Shown: one piece after another, positions 8,589-16,197 of the stretch
Numbering within the stretch: position 1 is the stretch's first letter
How the letters are laid out: each line of letters opens with the position of its first letter
From: [Clostridium] citroniae WAL-17108
GTDB lineage: Bacteria; Bacillota; Clostridia; Lachnospirales; Lachnospiraceae
NCBI RefSeq assembly: GCF_000233455.1
Contig: NZ_JH376421.1
Location: forward strand, 124,001-188,000
DNA: 64,000 nucleotides
Reading direction: 5' to 3'
The notes under the pieces: generated by a model
The model's input: the letters and a program-made list of their open reading frames with translations, nothing else
Databases searched by the model: none
Told to the model about the DNA's origin: nothing
Program-made: the position numbers and the translations under genes

Positions 8589-8615
8589 ACGCCGCCTGCT
8601 GCCCGCAAGCGGCGT
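8589..8615 (-). other. Intercistronic stem-loop between dctP and dctQ
   Basis: Inverted repeat ACGCCGC (8589-8595) / GCGGCGT (8609-8615) with a 13-nt loop in the 88-bp gap after dctP. No U-run follows on the minus strand, so it is not a complete terminator. Such hairpins behind binding-protein genes commonly protect the upstream mRNA and keep receptor levels above permease levels. Confidence 0.6.
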
Positions 8616-8629
8616 CTAAAACCATCCTG

Positions 8630-9721
8630 TTATTTTGCATTGGCCTCGGACATTTCACAGATCTTCTGATACATATCCCAGAGTTCTGCCCCCTGGTCCT
8701 CCAGATAGGACTGGATCACCGGGCTCATGGCTTCCCTGACGGCCTCCCGGTCCACCTCTGTGTTAATTATCATGCCTGCGTCTATACACTTCTGGCGGTA
8801 ATCATCCTTGTGCTCATAGTAGTAATCATTGGTCCACTGCTGCATTTCCCGGGATGTCTCTTCCAGCCAGCCCTTCATCTCATCATCCAGCCCATTGTAA
8901 AGGTCGGCCGAGATCAGATTGAGGATCGTTGAATATACATGGTTTGTCTCATTCACATACGTTTGTACTTCATAAAAGCTGTTGTCATAGATCATGTCAT
9001 AAGGATTCTCCTGCATCTCCACAACCCCCTGGCTCAATGCGTTAAAGGTCTCTCCCAGGGCAATGGATGAGCACACAGCGCCTGCACTGTTCCACATATT
9101 GGTGTGCAGCGTGTTGCCGGACATACGCATCTTTCGTCCGCTCAGGTCAGCGGGGGTGTTGATCGGCACATTGGAAGTCAGCTGGCGGGCGCCGCGCAGC
9201 TGATACCACAGCACATGAAAGCCCGCTGTCTCAAAGTCGTTTTTGATGGAAGTTCCGATCTCACTCTCAACCATGTTCTGTACATCTTCCTCCGAGTTGT
9301 AAGCCCAGGGCGCTTCCAAAAGAGTGGCGCTGGGCGCATATCCGTTAAAGGATCCTCCGGACATGGTCATATCCGTTGTGCCCACCAGCATACCTGCCAG
9401 GGAATCCGCCTCTGAACCGGATGAACTGGAGGGATAGATTTCTACCACAAAGCGTCCGCCTGACTTTTCCTCCAGACGCTTCTTAAACTCGGTCGCCGCC
9501 TGCCCCCACGGATGGTCCAGGGATACGGTCAGATCATACTTCAGCTTTACGGTCTCCCCTGCGGCAGCCGCTTCCTTGCTGCCGGCAGCCGCTGCCTGAG
9601 TGTCCTTGCCCCCTGCCTCTGCCGCCTGGGTGGCAGGCGTGGCGCCCGAACCCGAACCGCATCCAAAGAGCATACTTGCACTTAATACCACGGAAATAAT
9701 GACTGCTAATCTTTTTTTCAT
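8630..9721 (-). CDS. dctP: TRAP transporter solute-binding lipoprotein DctP
   Basis: 363-residue extracytoplasmic receptor. A lipoprotein signal ends in SMLFGC with Cys21 as lipidation site, followed by an Ala/Gly-rich tether (about 25-55). The mature DctP fold then begins LKYDLTVSLDHPWG. The region RQLTSNVPINTPADLSGRKM carries the family Arg pair expected to contact a substrate carboxylate. AGGAGG precedes the ATG at 9721. It lies between the epimerase gene (38 bp upstream) and dctQ. The ligand is probably a sugar acid, judged from neighbours rather than from residues. Confidence 0.94.
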   Translation of the reverse strand: MKKRLAVIISVVLSASMLFGCGSGSGATPATQAAEAGGKDTQAAAAGSKEAAAAGETVKLKYDLTVSLDHPWGQAATEFKKRLEEKSGGRFVVEIYPSSSSGSEADSLAGMLVGTTDMTMSGGSFNGYAPSATLLEAPWAYNSEEDVQNMVESEIGTSIKNDFETAGFHVLWYQLRGARQLTSNVPINTPADLSGRKMRMSGNTLHTNMWNSAGAVCSSIALGETFNALSQGVVEMQENPYDMIYDNSFYEVQTYVNETNHVYSTILNLISADLYNGLDDEMKGWLEETSREMQQWTNDYYYEHKDDYRQKCIDAGMIINTEVDREAVREAMSPVIQSYLEDQGAELWDMYQKICEMSEANAK

Positions 9722-9759
9722 TCAATGATCCTCCTGTATTTATGTTTGTTTTTACTGTT

Positions 9760-10443
9760 TTAATAAGCCCGGATCCTGTCTATGCAGGCCGCATAATCCT
9801 CCTCCTGGAAAAACAGTTCCTGTTTTCCCAATACAAACCCCTCCACTCCGCAGTTATGGTACAGGTCGCTGATAATCTCCTTTGTGGCTCCCCCATCCAG
9901 CAGAAGGTGATAATCAAGTCCATGTTCCTCCCTGTAGCTGTTGAGTTCAATAAACTTCTGACGGGTATAGGGCATAAATTCCCTGCCTGCAAATCCGGGA
10001 TTTACCGCCATGATCATGACATAATCCGTAATCGGAAGCATATCCTTCACACGTTCCAGCGCGGTACAGGGATTCAGGATAAGACCGGTCTTCTTGCCCT
10101 GCATCTGGATCAGTTCAAGGGTGGCGGACGGAATCAGTTCTGATTCCGGGTGGATATAAATGATATCAGCTCCTGCCTGGGCTACCTTTTCTATGTAGTT
10201 GTGCGGATTCATGACCATCATATGGCAGTCAATTAATTTGCGGGCCCCCCGGTCCGTAACCCTCCGGATCATCTCCAGTTCACGTACAGACATTCCAAAG
10301 TTTGGAACAAATGTCCCATCCATCAGGTCCACATGATAAATATCCATATCCGTGGCATCCAGTTTCTCAACCTCTTCCCTGATATTGTCGATGGCCAGAT
10401 TTAATATGGACGGACACAATAATTTCGGCCTCATTTCCATCAT
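9760..10443 (-). CDS. Ribulose-phosphate 3-epimerase-family protein
   Basis: 227-residue TIM barrel of the Rpe/AlsE family, which epimerises C3 of pentulose or hexulose phosphates with a metal and two aspartates. Visible motifs are HVDLMDGTFVPNFGM (metal ligand and first catalytic Asp), DCHMMVMNPHNYI, MAVNPGFAGREF and LLLDGGAT (second Asp). First gene of the epimerase-TRAP-SDR-dehydrogenase operon. It follows a -35/-10 pair and palindrome, with AAGGAG before the ATG. An epimerase co-induced with a TRAP importer suggests the pathway yields a ketose phosphate that must be epimerised; allulose-6-phosphate-type activity is as likely as housekeeping Rpe. Confidence 0.88.
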   Translation of the reverse strand: MMEMRPKLLCPSILNLAIDNIREEVEKLDATDMDIYHVDLMDGTFVPNFGMSVRELEMIRRVTDRGARKLIDCHMMVMNPHNYIEKVAQAGADIIYIHPESELIPSATLELIQMQGKKTGLILNPCTALERVKDMLPITDYVMIMAVNPGFAGREFMPYTRQKFIELNSYREEHGLDYHLLLDGGATKEIISDLYHNCGVEGFVLGKQELFFQEEDYAACIDRIRAY

Positions 10444-10485
10444 GATAAGCTCCTTTTTAATGATTCCTTATTTGCGCTCTCAAAA

Positions 10486-10502
10486 TGTATACTAGTATAA
10501 CA
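10486..10502. promoter_or_regulatory. Palindromic operator in front of the epimerase/TRAP operon
   Basis: Perfect 12-bp palindrome TATACTAGTATA at 10488-10499, inside TGTATACTAGTATAACA. It lies about 10 bp downstream of the -10 box of the leftward promoter, a position suited to a repressor roadblock. A half-matching copy lies at 10834 before the divergent GntR gene. The surrounding 464-bp intergenic region (10444-10907) is otherwise very AT-rich, with no further gene visible. Confidence 0.6.
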
Positions 10503-10511
10503 TCTGAGGCA

Positions 10512-10540
10512 AGTATAATACGATGTATATATAAAGTCAA
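10512..10540 (-). promoter_or_regulatory. Promoter of the epimerase-TRAP operon
   Basis: Read leftward: -35 TTGACT (10535-10540), 17-bp spacer, -10 TATACT (10512-10517). It is a near-consensus sigma-A promoter whose start site would fall at the operator palindrome at 10488-10499. Confidence 0.65.
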
Positions 10541-10833
10541 TGGGTTTTGTGATTTTTTATGTTTTTTACAACTTTATCGCTCCCTTATAGTGCTATTTTA
10601 ACACATTTAATTGCTCATCATGTCTTTCACTATAAAATATTTTTAGTTTAACTCCATATTTTTTTACATATTATTACATTTATTTACTAATAATATATTT
10701 TATTCCATTCAATCTGGTATACATTTTTTGAATTTCGGACGACTGTTTCAAATGAAATTTTATGGCATATTTACGTATAACACCAATTTTTAACAGTATA
10801 ATATATTGAATTATTTGGGGTTATGTTATAGAA

Positions 10834-10847
10834 TGTATACTAGATAT
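10834..10847. promoter_or_regulatory. Second copy of the TGTATACTAG operator motif
   Basis: TGTATACTAGATAT shares its first ten bases with the site at 10486 but has lost the right half of the palindrome. It lies 60 bp before the GntR start, suggesting autoregulation and possibly looping between the two sites. Confidence 0.45.
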
Positions 10848-10907
10848 TGTCATCTGGATATTACCAAATACCAAAAATATTGATTCATCTGACAGACAGG
10901 AGTAACT

Positions 10908-11588
10908 ATGATCGAAACCATTCAGACACCGTCTAACCTTACCCAAATCATTTACCAGCATCTGTGGCATGAGATTGCTTCCCTTCACCTGATGCCGGGA
11001 GAAAAGCTCAGCGAGGTTAAACTGGCAAAAGAATTCAACTGCAGCCGTATTCCGGTCCGGGAAGCAGTGCATCTTTTAGCAGCTGAAAACGCACTGGAAG
11101 CCCGTCCTCAGAGAGGCAGCTACGTGACCCTGATCAATGTGCAGCAGCTGGAACAAATCCGTTATCTGCGTGAAGCTCTGGAATACAAGATCATGATGGA
11201 TGGCTACCACACTGGATGTTTTGAATCCATTGTCCCATATCTGGAGTCCCTGGTAGCACGTCAGGAGGAGCTTCTGAATGCATCCGCATATGAACTGGCG
11301 TTTCAGCTGGATACGGAATTTCATAAGATATTTTATAATATGACACATAAGGAATTTGTGCTGGAACACACCGGTGAACGGGATATCCACTACATGCGGG
11401 CCCGTCTTCTTGCTCTCCGCCTGGAAAATCCCATTATGATGCCCCATCAGCACCGCGCCATTGTGGAATCCATTAAAAACCATGATGAGATCGGACTTCA
11501 AAAGGCAATTTATGGTCATCTGAATAATGTGAATATCATGTTTAATACCCTTCAGCCTGATCTGGAGCAGTACATCTGCCGAAATTAA
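10908..11588 (+). CDS. GntR-family regulator, FadR/FCD subgroup
   Basis: 226-residue repressor-type protein. The winged-helix domain (about 12-75) includes FNCSRIPVREAVHLLAAENAL and the wing RPQRGSYVTL. The FCD ligand domain follows (about 85-220), with DTEFHKIFY, HQHRAIVESI and a C-terminal HLNNV that fit the family's metal-binding histidine pattern. It is divergent from the epimerase-TRAP operon and separated by a region with two TGTATACTAG sites, so it is the likely local regulator responding to the imported acid or a pathway intermediate. The gene stands alone and ends before a strong stem-loop belonging to the convergent aldolase operon. Confidence 0.9.
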   Translation: MIETIQTPSNLTQIIYQHLWHEIASLHLMPGEKLSEVKLAKEFNCSRIPVREAVHLLAAENALEARPQRGSYVTLINVQQLEQIRYLREALEYKIMMDGYHTGCFESIVPYLESLVARQEELLNASAYELAFQLDTEFHKIFYNMTHKEFVLEHTGERDIHYMRARLLALRLENPIMMPHQHRAIVESIKNHDEIGLQKAIYGHLNNVNIMFNTLQPDLEQYICRN

Positions 11589-11603
11589 AGACAGACGCCG
11601 CGC

Positions 11604-11653
11604 ACAAAAAAACGTATGGTTCCCCGGTTGTTGTCTCCAAGGAACCATACGTT
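11604..11653 (-). terminator. Rho-independent terminator of the dha/aldolase operon
   Basis: 13-bp perfect stem AACGTATGGTTCC (11611-11623) / GGAACCATACGTT (11641-11653). It is followed on the minus strand by a run of U (complement of A at 11606-11612). It also sits 22 bp after the convergent GntR stop and may block readthrough from that side. Confidence 0.8.
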
Positions 11654-11703
11654 CTATCACATATGCGTTTATTCACTCCATTCCGGCAATGGATCCCATC
11701 CCC

Positions 11704-12546
11704 TCACTCCAGTGCAAACATGGCCATGGCCTTAAGTACGTCCGCCTCCATGGCATCCACTGCCGCCTTGGCCAGGTCATGGAAATACTTCACCTCTTTT
11801 TCCTCCAAAAGCTTCTTTACCGCCTTAACGCCTGCGTTTGACATGTAGGAAAAGTAATTGATCTTCCTGATACCGCAGCGGATGGCCTTTTGGGTATCCT
11901 CCACGCTGATCCCTGATCCGCCGTGCATTACAAGAGGAATGCCTGTGAGTTCTCTGATCTTTACGATCCGTTCAAAATCCAGGTTGGGCTTGGTGGTATA
12001 AAAGCCGTGTACCGTGCCCACGGATGCCGCCAGGGCATCGATCCCCGTATCCTTTACATACCTTGCAGCCAGGTCCGGATCCGTATACGCCTCGCTCACT
12101 TCCTTAAGGCCAAATTCCCGCCCCTCATGCCCGGTCACGATCCCGATCTCCGCCTCCACATCCGCGCCCGCTGCCTTTGCCAGGGCCACTACCTCCTTTG
12201 TCATACGGACATTTTCCTCATAGGAAAGGGAGGATCCATCGTACATAACAGCGCTGAAACCAATGTCCAGGGCCCGTTTCACATACTCTATATCCTCGCC
12301 GTGGTCCAGCATTACACACACGGGTACCTGGGCATCCTTTGCCATACGCACCATAATTGGGCCGATCACGTCAATGGACGTCTCGCACTCATGCAGCTGG
12401 GCGTGCTGGATAATAACGGGCTCGTTCCGCTTTTCGGCCGCCCCCAATACCGCCATCAGTATCTCCAGATTAGGTGTGTCAAAGGCTCCGATACAGCACC
12501 GGCGGTCCTCTGCATACTGCAGGACCTGATTCATGTTAACTAACAT
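11704..12546 (-). CDS. Class II (zinc) fructose-bisphosphate aldolase-family protein
   Basis: 280-residue ketose-bisphosphate aldolase of the FbaA/GatY type, which cleaves a ketose (bis)phosphate into dihydroxyacetone phosphate and an aldehyde. Seen: catalytic Asp81 and zinc ligand His82 (MLDHGED), AEIG near 132, His180 (GTVHGFY) and His208 (MHGGSG). Start at 12546 with AAGGAG 8 bp upstream. It is the last gene of the dhaL-dhaK-VOC-aldolase operon, 12 bp behind the VOC gene. Its pairing with a ketose kinase suggests the kinase product is the aldolase substrate, or that both feed the DHAP pool. Tagatose-bisphosphate or a novel short ketose phosphate are alternatives to fructose-bisphosphate. 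Confidence 0.88.
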   Translation of the reverse strand: MLVNMNQVLQYAEDRRCCIGAFDTPNLEILMAVLGAAEKRNEPVIIQHAQLHECETSIDVIGPIMVRMAKDAQVPVCVMLDHGEDIEYVKRALDIGFSAVMYDGSSLSYEENVRMTKEVVALAKAAGADVEAEIGIVTGHEGREFGLKEVSEAYTDPDLAARYVKDTGIDALAASVGTVHGFYTTKPNLDFERIVKIRELTGIPLVMHGGSGISVEDTQKAIRCGIRKINYFSYMSNAGVKAVKKLLEEKEVKYFHDLAKAAVDAMEADVLKAMAMFALE

Positions 12547-12558
12547 CCGGCTATCTCC

Positions 12559-12879
12559 TTACTTTTCCTCATAAAGTTCAATAATGGCATCATCCCAAAT
12601 CACAAATGCAAGCCTCACCCCGGACCCCAGGTCCATGGGACCAAATATCACCTGCTGTGCCAAGGCCGCATAGTGGTCCAGGTCATCTACCTTATAAGCC
12701 ACATGAGGCTGCTTGGAAAGGATCTCAGGAAAGGGAGTCCCCTCCTCAAATTTCAGGTATTCGATTTTAAAATCATAGTCATCCACATTGCTGACCCAGA
12801 ATTTCATGGCCTCGTTATAGGTCATTCCCTCTTTTTTGTTCAGGACCGGAATTCCAATGTGCATATATTCAGCCGCCAT
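12559..12879 (-). CDS. Small VOC/glyoxalase-like protein
   Basis: 106 residues; looks like a single vicinal-oxygen-chelate module. It opens with YMHIGIPV, has HVAYKVDDLDHY in the middle and ends with FVIWDDAIIELYEE, giving potential metal ligands His7, the HVAY His and the Glu near the C terminus. VOC proteins act as isomerases, lyases or dioxygenases, and some only bind sugars. Located between dhaK and the aldolase within one operon, with GGAGG 7 bp before its ATG. It may be an isomerase or mutarotase acting between kinase and aldolase. Function not known. Confidence 0.72.
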   Translation of the reverse strand: MAAEYMHIGIPVLNKKEGMTYNEAMKFWVSNVDDYDFKIEYLKFEEGTPFPEILSKQPHVAYKVDDLDHYAALAQQVIFGPMDLGSGVRLAFVIWDDAIIELYEEK

Positions 12880-12909
12880 ATCATATCCTCCTTGGTGCGG
12901 ACACCTGTA

Positions 12910-13908
12910 TTATTTTTTCATATAAGGGGTGTTGCAGGGTGCATTCCAGTAGTGGAGCAGCTCATCATCCATCCTTGCCATAAACATCTGGAATCCGGCC
13001 TGCTCCTGTACTGTCAGCAGCTCACCCACATGGTTGGCAACGATCTCTATATTCTTACCCTTGAGATATTCCACGCATTTGCGGTAAATAATAAACAGTT
13101 CCATCAGGGTGGTGGCCCCGGTACCGTTGAGGATCAGCATAACCTTCTCCCCTTCCTTGATATCCAGGTCAGCGATCAGGCCGTCCAGCATGATGACCGC
13201 TGTCTCATCCGCTGACTTCATGGGCTGGCGTCCTCCGCCGCCCTCCCCGTGCTGCCCCATGCCGATCTCCATCTCATCCTCACCCAGATCTGCCAGCAGG
13301 CTTCCGGTTGCAGGATGGGTCGCACCTGAAACAGCCACTGCCAGGGTGGCCATGTTGTCGGCAAAGCGCTGTGCCACTGCCGCCACCTCTTCCAGGCTCT
13401 TGCCCTCGGCGGCAGCCGCTCCCGCTATCTTGTAGGTGGGGATACAGCCAACCAGGCCGCGCCTGTCATCCGCATTGGACCTGGGCGCATTGGCAATGTC
13501 CTCCTGGGTCACTACCTTGATCACGTTTAGGCCTTCCTTGGCGCACTTTTTCATGGTCAGGTTGCCGGTCAGCATATCCCCCGCATGGTTCAGTACAATA
13601 TAAAGTACGCCCTTTCCCTTGTCAGCCAGCTTGATGGCATCCAGGCATGCCTGCGGCCCGGGAGCAGCGAACACATCGCCCACAACCGACACATCCACCA
13701 TACCCTCCCCCACAAAACCGCTGATGGCCGGCTCATGACCGGAGCCGCCCTGGGTCACAATGGTCACACGGTCCGCCTGGGCCAGCTTGTTATTGATGAC
13801 CATACGGCTCTCCCCCAGGGAAACAAGATCCTTGTTTGCCAGTACAAAGCCCTCCAAAAGCTCAGGTGTCAGGTTCTCGGGATTGTTAATAAATTTTTTC
13901 ATTTTCAT
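12910..13908 (-). CDS. dhaK: Dihydroxyacetone kinase, DhaK subunit
   Basis: 332-residue substrate-binding subunit. It carries the covalent-binding histidine His220 (GMGQHGEGGGG), which forms a hemiaminal with the ketose carbonyl. His58 (GGSGHEP) and Asp111 (NHAGD) correspond to the acid/base pair of the E. coli enzyme. It works with the DhaL subunit encoded 16 bp upstream. No DhaM phosphotransfer gene lies in the window, so the phosphate donor is either a distant DhaM or ATP. DhaK relatives also phosphorylate erythrulose and other short ketoses, and the linked aldolase leaves that open. The ATG at 13908 has AGAGAGG upstream. Confidence 0.93.
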   Translation of the reverse strand: MKMKKFINNPENLTPELLEGFVLANKDLVSLGESRMVINNKLAQADRVTIVTQGGSGHEPAISGFVGEGMVDVSVVGDVFAAPGPQACLDAIKLADKGKGVLYIVLNHAGDMLTGNLTMKKCAKEGLNVIKVVTQEDIANAPRSNADDRRGLVGCIPTYKIAGAAAAEGKSLEEVAAVAQRFADNMATLAVAVSGATHPATGSLLADLGEDEMEIGMGQHGEGGGGRQPMKSADETAVIMLDGLIADLDIKEGEKVMLILNGTGATTLMELFIIYRKCVEYLKGKNIEIVANHVGELLTVQEQAGFQMFMARMDDELLHYWNAPCNTPYMKK

Positions 13909-13924
13909 ACATGATACCTCTCTC

Positions 13925-14545
13925 CTATTTTAATCCGTCACACAGACCGGTGAAGAACAGCGATGTGCTCACTGCACCTGCGTCCGGTGTGCCAATGGTC
14001 TGTTCCTTATAGCTTCTGGCCCTTCCGTATTTGGAAATGTACTGTTCGCTCTCCTTTGCTCCCCTGACGGCCGCTTCCTTTGCAGCTTCCAGGATGGACA
14101 TGATATCGTCCTCCGCCTTCTGCGCGGCTTCCACCGCCGGGATCAGGGCGTCCATCATGGTCTTATCGCCAATGCCCGCAGTGGTGATATCCTCCATGGC
14201 GGACTGGCACTCGGTAAACATTTCCTTTAAAGTCTTTGCATCAATGGGCTTACTGCCTTCCAATGGTCCTGAAAGGCCTCCGATCATGGTCCCATACAGG
14301 GGACCTGCGCTGCCCCCGCCGATCTCCATGGTGTTGTCCCCCAGGTCCTCGATAAACGTCTCCATGTCGTCATCTTCCCAGGCATTCATGCTTTTTTCCA
14401 TCAGTCCGGCAATCTTCCCAATGGTTACGCCATGGTCCCCGTCCCCAAACCTGGAATCGATCTCACTGAGATAATCCTTGTTCTCGTTCCACAATTGGGC
14501 GATCTTTGTGAACATTTGTATAATCTCCGGTTTGCTTAGTAACAT
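13925..14545 (-). CDS. dhaL: Dihydroxyacetone kinase, DhaL (nucleotide-binding) subunit
   Basis: 206-residue helical barrel that holds the nucleotide and Mg2+. Visible are the metal-binding aspartates in FGDGDHGV (Asp35, Asp37) and the nucleotide-contact region GGGSAGPLYGT. The C-terminal DAGAVS segment is also typical. Start at 14545, preceded by AAAGGAGG with 6-bp spacing; an in-frame upstream ATG lacks such a site. First gene of the operon dhaL-dhaK-VOC-aldolase, behind a consensus-like promoter at 14591-14619. Confidence 0.93.
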   Translation of the reverse strand: MLLSKPEIIQMFTKIAQLWNENKDYLSEIDSRFGDGDHGVTIGKIAGLMEKSMNAWEDDDMETFIEDLGDNTMEIGGGSAGPLYGTMIGGLSGPLEGSKPIDAKTLKEMFTECQSAMEDITTAGIGDKTMMDALIPAVEAAQKAEDDIMSILEAAKEAAVRGAKESEQYISKYGRARSYKEQTIGTPDAGAVSTSLFFTGLCDGLK

Positions 14546-14590
14546 ATGTAACCTCCTTTCACGCATTTTTTCCACATTACCCATGATTTT

Positions 14591-14619
14591 AGATTATCAT
14601 TTTCTGACATTCTTGTCAA
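14591..14619 (-). promoter_or_regulatory. Promoter of the dha operon with overlapping inverted repeat
   Basis: Leftward -35 TTGACA (14614-14619), 17-bp spacer, -10 TAATCT (14591-14596). A short inverted repeat TGACA-N4-TGTCA (14605-14618) overlaps the -35 box and could be an operator. Confidence 0.7.
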
Positions 14620-14659
14620 TTTAATCTGTCTGCGATTCTATATTTTTAATATACTGCAC

Positions 14660-14695
14660 AAAAAATGCGCAGGTTCTATGACAAACTGCGCATTT
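14660..14695 (-). terminator. Rho-independent terminator after the SorC-type regulator gene
   Basis: 10-bp stem AAATGCGCAG (14663-14672) / CTGCGCATTT (14686-14695), followed on the minus strand by a U-run (A at 14660-14665). It separates the regulator gene from the dha promoter. Confidence 0.8.
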
Positions 14696-14696
14696 C

Positions 14697-14714
14697 AAGT
14701 TACATATGTAACTT
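14697..14714. promoter_or_regulatory. 18-bp perfect palindrome, candidate SorC-type operator
   Basis: AAGTTACATATGTAACTT is an exact palindrome just upstream of the terminator stem, between the regulator gene and the dha promoter. Related GTTAC/GTAAC elements recur in the promoter at 17882-17943, and ACATATGTAACC overlaps the dhaL start (14543-14554). Likely a regulator binding site; identity inferred. Confidence 0.55.
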
Positions 14715-14761
14715 TATTTTTCTTACGTATGACACCCGGCGCCGCCTTCCCGGGCCTTTGC

Positions 14762-15709
14762 CTATTGCTCCAGCATATCCCTTACCACATGCTCCGGGGC
14801 AAGGATATGGCCCAAATACCCTGTCTTCAGGGCTCCCCTTAAGGCCTTGGGGCTGGTATTGGCCGAACAGATCCCCACCACATGTTTTACCCGGGCCAGC
14901 AGTTCCAGGGGAATCTGTATGGCATAATCCGTCTTTGACCGGATCACGCGGCCTTCCACATCAATATAATAATTGAGGATCCTGCCCACCGCCTTCTGCT
15001 TCATCAGCTGGTCGCCGTACCTGGCCTCGGACGCAAAATCCGGCGTGGACGGAAAGTTTCCTATATTTACCAGGGCTACATCCAATTTCTCCCATGCCCG
15101 AAGGATCTCATGGTAATTGTCCAATGCCTTCATCAGCTTCAGCTCCTGCTCCGACAGCACGCAGGCGGGCGAATAGATAAATTTGGGCTGGGCCCCGCTG
15201 TGCTCCGCTATGGTGCGGACCAGTTCATTGGAGTGATAGTTCTTAAGCCCCACACCGCCGTTTCCGATCAGGGGGCAGACAGCCTGACACACGGGGACAA
15301 GTCGGTTTCTCTGCTCAATATGCCTTACCACATCCCCGATCACATGGCCCCATCCGATTCCAAGAGTGCCTTCTCCCAGGTTTTCCAGATAGCGGACAGC
15401 CGTCTCAGCCACCGCATCATTGGTGGTATGGTCATTCGGTCCGTCCCGCACCACCACTCCCTCGTAAATGCCGAATTTTCTGCCCACCTGCTCCATCAGG
15501 GATATCTGGCCGCTGTCCTTTGCCCCCGGCGCCTGGATGCGGATCGTCACGATCCCCACATCCCTGGCTTCCTTTAAAAGCTTGCTGACCATGGGCCTGG
15601 ATATGCCGTACCGGACCGCGATCTCACTCTGGGTCCTGTCCTGTTCGTAGTACATCCTGGCCACATCCACCAGGCGTTCTATCTTTTTCTCCGATTCTGC
15701 AGTACTCAT
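14762..15709 (-). CDS. SorC/DeoR-type sugar-binding transcriptional regulator
   Basis: 315 residues. The N-terminal helix-turn-helix (about 10-55) contains RTQSEIAVRYGISRPMVSKLL. The large C-terminal sugar-phosphate-isomerase-like effector domain (about 60-315) has the landmarks GEGTLGIGWG, VCPLIGNGG and VGICSANTSPKALRGAL. SorC proteins usually bind a phosphorylated sugar or ketose. The gene lies directly upstream of, and co-directional with, dhaLK-aldolase, so it is the natural candidate regulator of that operon. It starts 6 bp after the DUF2809 stop, probably co-transcribed with dgt and DUF2809, and ends before a terminator. Confidence 0.9.
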   Translation of the reverse strand: MSTAESEKKIERLVDVARMYYEQDRTQSEIAVRYGISRPMVSKLLKEARDVGIVTIRIQAPGAKDSGQISLMEQVGRKFGIYEGVVVRDGPNDHTTNDAVAETAVRYLENLGEGTLGIGWGHVIGDVVRHIEQRNRLVPVCQAVCPLIGNGGVGLKNYHSNELVRTIAEHSGAQPKFIYSPACVLSEQELKLMKALDNYHEILRAWEKLDVALVNIGNFPSTPDFASEARYGDQLMKQKAVGRILNYYIDVEGRVIRSKTDYAIQIPLELLARVKHVVGICSANTSPKALRGALKTGYLGHILAPEHVVRDMLEQ

Positions 15710-15715
15710 ACCCGG

Positions 15716-16150
15716 TCAGCTCCTATCTCCCAATCTAATGTCATCCGGATCCCCCTGTTTTGTATCTCTGTATTTTGGTCCTATGTGCTCCATCCATTGC
15801 AGGATCAGGCATCCCGCCCCATAGCAGGCAATGTCCTTCCAGTCAAACACAGAACCCAGGATGATCCTGGCCGCTCCGCATCCCTCAAGTCCCAGGATCT
15901 CCACCAGGCGGAAATACTGCAGTACCTCCACGCAGACTGCAAACAGGAATACATAGGCCGGCAGATGCCGGATCCCTTCCGGCCGGAAGATCCGCACAAA
16001 GCAGTAGACCAGGACCACCACCAGCACATCCCCCATATAAGGCCGCACAAACCGGTCGTGGACCCATATGGCAATCGCCCCTTCTATGAGGAACAGGACC
16101 GCAAATGCAGCCATCCAGCGTCCCCTCCCATTTCCCCTGTGTTTCTCCAT
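15716..16150 (-). CDS. DUF2809-family membrane protein
   Basis: 144-residue hydrophobic protein with about four predicted transmembrane segments (roughly residues 12-30, 38-55, 62-85 and 108-128). The conserved HDRFVRPYMGDVLVVVLVY segment is typical of the DUF2809/VanZ-like group; function unknown. The ATG at 16150 follows GAGGAG; a longer in-frame reading to 16258 would overlap dgt and lacks a ribosome site. It sits 47 bp after dgt and 6 bp before the SorC-type gene. Confidence 0.78.
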   Translation of the reverse strand: MEKHRGNGRGRWMAAFAVLFLIEGAIAIWVHDRFVRPYMGDVLVVVLVYCFVRIFRPEGIRHLPAYVFLFAVCVEVLQYFRLVEILGLEGCGAARIILGSVFDWKDIACYGAGCLILQWMEHIGPKYRDTKQGDPDDIRLGDRS

Positions 16151-16197
16151 CACTATCTCCTCTCCGTATGCCAGCGGGACCCAAAAGGCTTTGCTAT

